DNA of 7,680 bases from Candidatus Omnitrophota bacterium. Lineage in GTDB: Bacteria > Omnitrophota > Gorgyraeia > Gygaellales > Profunditerraquicolaceae. Position numbers and translations under genes: made by a program. The first letter of the stretch is position 1. Every line of letters begins with the position of its first letter. This document shows, piece after piece, positions 5,972-7,680 of the stretch. The stretch is taken from NCBI GenBank assembly GCA_016212045.1, contig JACRHO010000122.1, positions 1 to 7,680 of the forward strand, in the 5' to 3' direction. The notes below the pieces were generated by a model. That model saw only the letters and a list, made by a program, of their open reading frames with translations. It ran no database searches and had not been told where the DNA came from.

Positions 5972-6183
5972 GTGAGGACATAAGTTATGGAGCCCTATAT
6001 TAGTAAAGATACAAGTGATATTATTAAAGATACAAGCGACATAACTTATCAGTCCGAACTTACCCTTGACAATTTTTTAATAATGGTTGATGCCAGAAAT
6101 AACTCTAAGCTCAAAAATTGTCAAGGGTTAAATTCGCACCTATAACTTACTCACACTTCGTGTTCGTAAGTTATGTGCTCATT
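5972..6183 (+). repeat. Palindromic intergenic element (copy C), rpsJ-rplC
   Basis: This 212-bp element is flanked by TAA at 5969-5971 (the rpsJ stop) and 6184-6186. Left hairpin: GGAC (5976-5979) and ATAAGTTATG (5980-5989) pair with CATAACTTAT (6040-6049), bulge CA, and GTCC (6052-6055). Central stem: sixteen perfect pairs, ACCCTTGACAATTTTT (6062-6077) with AAAAATTGTCAAGGGT (6113-6128). Right hairpin: GCAC (6136-6139), bulge CT, ATAACTTAC (6142-6150) pair with GTAAGTTAT (6166-6174) and GTGC (6175-6178), with an inner ACAC/GTGT hairpin. The right hairpin is nearly the reverse complement of the left hairpin of element A. Bases 5972-6138 match element B with four differences, after which the two diverge sharply. 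One base separates the right TAA from the rplC ATG. Confidence 0.9.
5999..6040 (+). repeat. Two 21-bp tandem units in the left-hairpin loop of element C
   Basis: This is the same tandem pair as in element B, at 5999-6019 and 6020-6040, each with the core AAAGATACA. Only one base differs from the element B pair. Confidence 0.75.
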
Positions 6184-6187
6184 TAAT

Positions 6188-6817
6188 ATGGCAGCTATAT
6201 TAGGTAAAAAAATCGGGATGACCCATATTTTTTCTGAAGACGCTAAATTAATTGGCGTTACTGTTCTTCAGGCTGGGCCCTGCCCGGTCTTAAATATAGG
6301 CGGACAATCCATCCAGTTAGGTTTTGATTCCCAGAGAGAGAAATCGTTAAAAAAACCGCAGGCAGGTTATTTCAAAAAAATCAAGGTCGCCCCCTGCCGG
6401 CTAATCCAGGAAGTGCCTAAAGAAGAAGGGCGAGAATATACTATCGGCCAGGAATTAAAGGCAGATTTATTTAAGAGCGGTGATTTTGTAGATATTACCG
6501 GGACCTCCATTGGCAAAGGTTTTCAGGGCGGGATGAAGCGCTGGCATTGGAGCGGCGGCTCCCGGACCCATGGCTCAACGTCGCATCGCCGCATCGGCTC
6601 TATCGGCTCATCTACTACGCCGGGAAGGGTCTGGAAGGGCCATCACTTACCCGGGCACATGGGCGCAGCCCGTGTAACTACCCAGAATTTGAAGGTAGTG
6701 AAGGTCGACCTAGACAACAACCTGTTGCTGGTCAAGGGCAGTGTTCCGGGCAAGAAAAATAATTACCTGGTGATTAAAAATGCCAAGAAGAAGCAGCGAA
6801 AAGAAAATAGAAAATAA
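6188..6817 (+). CDS. rplC: 50S ribosomal protein L3
   Basis: The 209-residue product is L3, an early-assembling 23S rRNA-binding protein whose long loop approaches the peptidyl transferase centre. The N-terminus AAILGKKIGMTHIFSED is typical, and the central loop GKGFQGGMKRWHWSGG, HGSTSHRRIGSIGSSTTPGR, VWKGHHLPGHMG has the family pattern. In LPGHMG a His stands where E. coli L3 has the glutamine methylated by PrmB. The C-terminus is strongly basic (NAKKKQRKENRK) and overlaps the start of rplD. I chose ATG 6188, which begins MAAILGKK. An in-frame ATG at 6173 lies in the right hairpin arm of element C and would add five unsupported residues. No Shine-Dalgarno is visible; the preceding bases are the element end CTCATTTAAT. 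Confidence 0.97.
   Translation: MAAILGKKIGMTHIFSEDAKLIGVTVLQAGPCPVLNIGGQSIQLGFDSQREKSLKKPQAGYFKKIKVAPCRLIQEVPKEEGREYTIGQELKADLFKSGDFVDITGTSIGKGFQGGMKRWHWSGGSRTHGSTSHRRIGSIGSSTTPGRVWKGHHLPGHMGAARVTTQNLKVVKVDLDNNLLLVKGSVPGKKNNYLVIKNAKKKQRKENRK
6769..6773 (+). promoter_or_regulatory. Shine-Dalgarno-like site of rplD inside rplC
   Basis: GGTGA lies six bases before the rplD ATG at 6780, within the rplC coding sequence. It supports the upstream rplD start and suggests translation of L4 is coupled to L3. Confidence 0.5.
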
Positions 6818-7520
6818 AGAGCCGGTATCCTTACCTATATATAGTATGGAAGGTAGAGAGGTAGATTCTCTGAAGTTAGAGCCCGGTATCTTTAATGGCG
6901 AGATCAATACTGCCTTGATGCATCGGGCAGTGGTGGCGTATCTGGCTAATCAGCGCAAAGGCCTTGCTTCTACCAAGACCATGGGCGAGGTATCTGGCGG
7001 CGGACGCAAACCCTGGAGGCAGAAAGGCACTGGCCGCGCCCGGGTAGGTTCCATCCGCTCGCCTTTATGGCGGCACGGCGGGGTAATCTTTGGCCCGCAT
7101 CCGCGGAGTTTTCGTAAGGAGATTCCAGTAAAGATGAGGAACGCTGCCTTAAGGTCTGCGCTCTGCGCTAAGATTAAAGAGGATAATTTTCTTATCTTGG
7201 ATAGTTTGAAATTAGATGCGCCAAAGACAAAAAATTTAGTCGGTATTCTAAATAACTTAAAAATAAATTTTAAAACTTACCCAAAGCAAAATGTCCTTTT
7301 ATTATTGAGTAAATTAGAACCTAACCTGTATCTGGCTGGCCGCAATCTAAAGCGCGTATCTATCAATCAGGCCAAAGATACCCATGCTTATGAGGTCCTG
7401 GCTGCGCAGAAGTTAATCATTACCAAAGAGGGGCTGACAGATTTAACGCAGAGGTTAAGCCCCGTTAGAAATTTTTCTAACAGGGAAAACAAGATTTCTA
7501 ACGGGGTAAAGAAACGATGA
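6780..7520 (+). CDS. rplD: 50S ribosomal protein L4, with an extra C-terminal tail
   Basis: The product (246 residues) is L4, an early 23S rRNA-binding protein that lines the exit tunnel; in E. coli it also represses the S10 operon. The hallmark loop GEVSGGGRKPWRQKGTGRAR, VGSIRSPLWRHGGVIFGP is present, as are KMRNAALRSAL and the C-terminal fold up to KLIITKEGLTDLTQRL. ATG 6780 is the only canonical start that keeps the first strand VSLPIYSMEG; it overlaps rplC by 38 bp. ATG 6846 would remove that strand. The protein is longer than the usual ~200-210 residues because of a basic N-terminal lead of about 15 residues and a 20-residue tail SPVRNFSNRENKISNGVKKR. The tail is encoded by a perfect palindrome with a third copied arm, not by a conserved family segment. 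The gene overlaps rplW by ATGA. Confidence 0.95.
   Translation: MPRRSSEKKIENKEPVSLPIYSMEGREVDSLKLEPGIFNGEINTALMHRAVVAYLANQRKGLASTKTMGEVSGGGRKPWRQKGTGRARVGSIRSPLWRHGGVIFGPHPRSFRKEIPVKMRNAALRSALCAKIKEDNFLILDSLKLDAPKTKNLVGILNNLKINFKTYPKQNVLLLLSKLEPNLYLAGRNLKRVSINQAKDTHAYEVLAAQKLIITKEGLTDLTQRLSPVRNFSNRENKISNGVKKR
7460..7506 (+). repeat. Three-arm palindrome embedded in the 3' end of rplD
   Basis: CCCCGTTAGAAAT (7460-7472) is a perfect inverted match to ATTTCTAACGGGG (7494-7506). A middle arm, TTTCTAACAGGG (7474-7485), is almost the same as the right arm and can also pair with the left one, with one mismatch. The left arm can therefore form either a tight hairpin with the middle arm or a wider one with the right arm. 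The repeat is read in frame and encodes the L4 tail, where the two similar arms give F-S-N and I-S-N. The GGGG of the right arm lies about ten bases before the rplW start, so the wide hairpin might mask the rplW initiation region. Confidence 0.85.
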
Positions 7521-7680
7521 CTTCCTACGATATTATTAAAGCAATGTTACGTACCGAAAAATCCACTGTCTATCTTCCGCAGAGAAAATATTTATTTTTG
7601 GTGGATAAGGCAGCAAATAAAATTCAGATTAAGCAGGCAGTGCAAGATTTATATAAGGTAAAGGTAGAGGATGTAAACAC
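7517..7680 (+). CDS. rplW: 50S ribosomal protein L23, N-terminal part (3' end outside the window)
   Basis: The reading frame opens at ATG 7517, overlapping the rplD stop by ATGA, and stays open to the window edge: 54 codons plus two bases. The translation begins MTSYDIIKAMLRTEKSTVYL and continues with KYLFLVDKAANKIQIKQAVQ, then DLYKVKVEDVNT. This matches the L23 N-terminal domain: the TEKS motif, the VD-x-x-A-NK-x-x-IK-x-AV strand-helix block and the VNT at the start of the rRNA-binding loop. L23 sits at the exit of the ribosomal tunnel and is the docking site for trigger factor and SRP. Its place after rplD is the standard S10 operon order, and the overlap suggests translational coupling with L4. 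Confidence 0.95.
   Translation, partial: MTSYDIIKAMLRTEKSTVYLPQRKYLFLVDKAANKIQIKQAVQDLYKVKVEDVN

Noticed and set aside
5972..6187. Autoregulatory r-protein binding leader (such as an L4- or S7-type operator) as the explanation for element C or A
   Set aside because: The same structure stands before rpsG, fusA, tuf and rplC, so it cannot be a gene-specific operator, and I see no match to a known operator fold.

Overview
The window is a contiguous stretch of a bacterial transcription/translation supercluster, all on the + strand: the 3' end of rpoC, then the str genes rpsL, rpsG, fusA and tuf, followed directly by the start of the S10 cluster: rpsJ, rplC, rplD and the first part of rplW. All eight complete or nearly complete proteins are easily recognised and look intact. 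No tRNA, rRNA, CRISPR array, transposase or convincing promoter is visible. The organism is probably an uncultured bacterium of the PVC neighbourhood; Omnitrophota is my best guess. This rests on the EF-Tu switch I region, which lacks the usual RGITI motif and reads like the planctomycete-type version I remember, and on the dense palindromic intergenic repeats. The phylum is an inference.

Layout: rpoC' 2-865; rpsL 868-1239; palindromic element D 1240-1325; rpsG 1331-1801; element A 1802-2025; fusA 2030-4132; element B 4133-4375; tuf 4391-5596; a second-family palindrome 5597-5666; rpsJ 5672-5971; element C 5972-6183; rplC 6188-6817; rplD 6780-7520, overlapping rplC by 38 bp; rplW' 7517-7680, overlapping rplD by ATGA. 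No gene-free stretch exceeds 260 bp, and every gap longer than 2 bp is accounted for by a palindromic element.

The main surprise is this set of elements. A, B and C each start immediately after a TAA stop codon with GTGAGSACATAAGTTATG and end with CTCATT followed by another TAA. Removing the element plus one TAA restores tight junctions of 1 to 12 bp between stop and start, comparable to the 2-bp rpoC-rpsL gap. Each folds as a base-paired left hairpin, a central long stem and a right hairpin. The left and right hairpins mirror each other, with a small one-sided bulge and closing pairs that covary between copies. D is a reduced relative, and the tuf-rpsJ gap holds an unrelated palindrome also bounded by TAA. 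A third palindrome lies inside the 3' end of rplD and supplies an extra C-terminal tail to ribosomal protein L4. The elements could be small non-autonomous mobile elements that target stop codons, structured RNA spacers that tune expression of the operon, or both.
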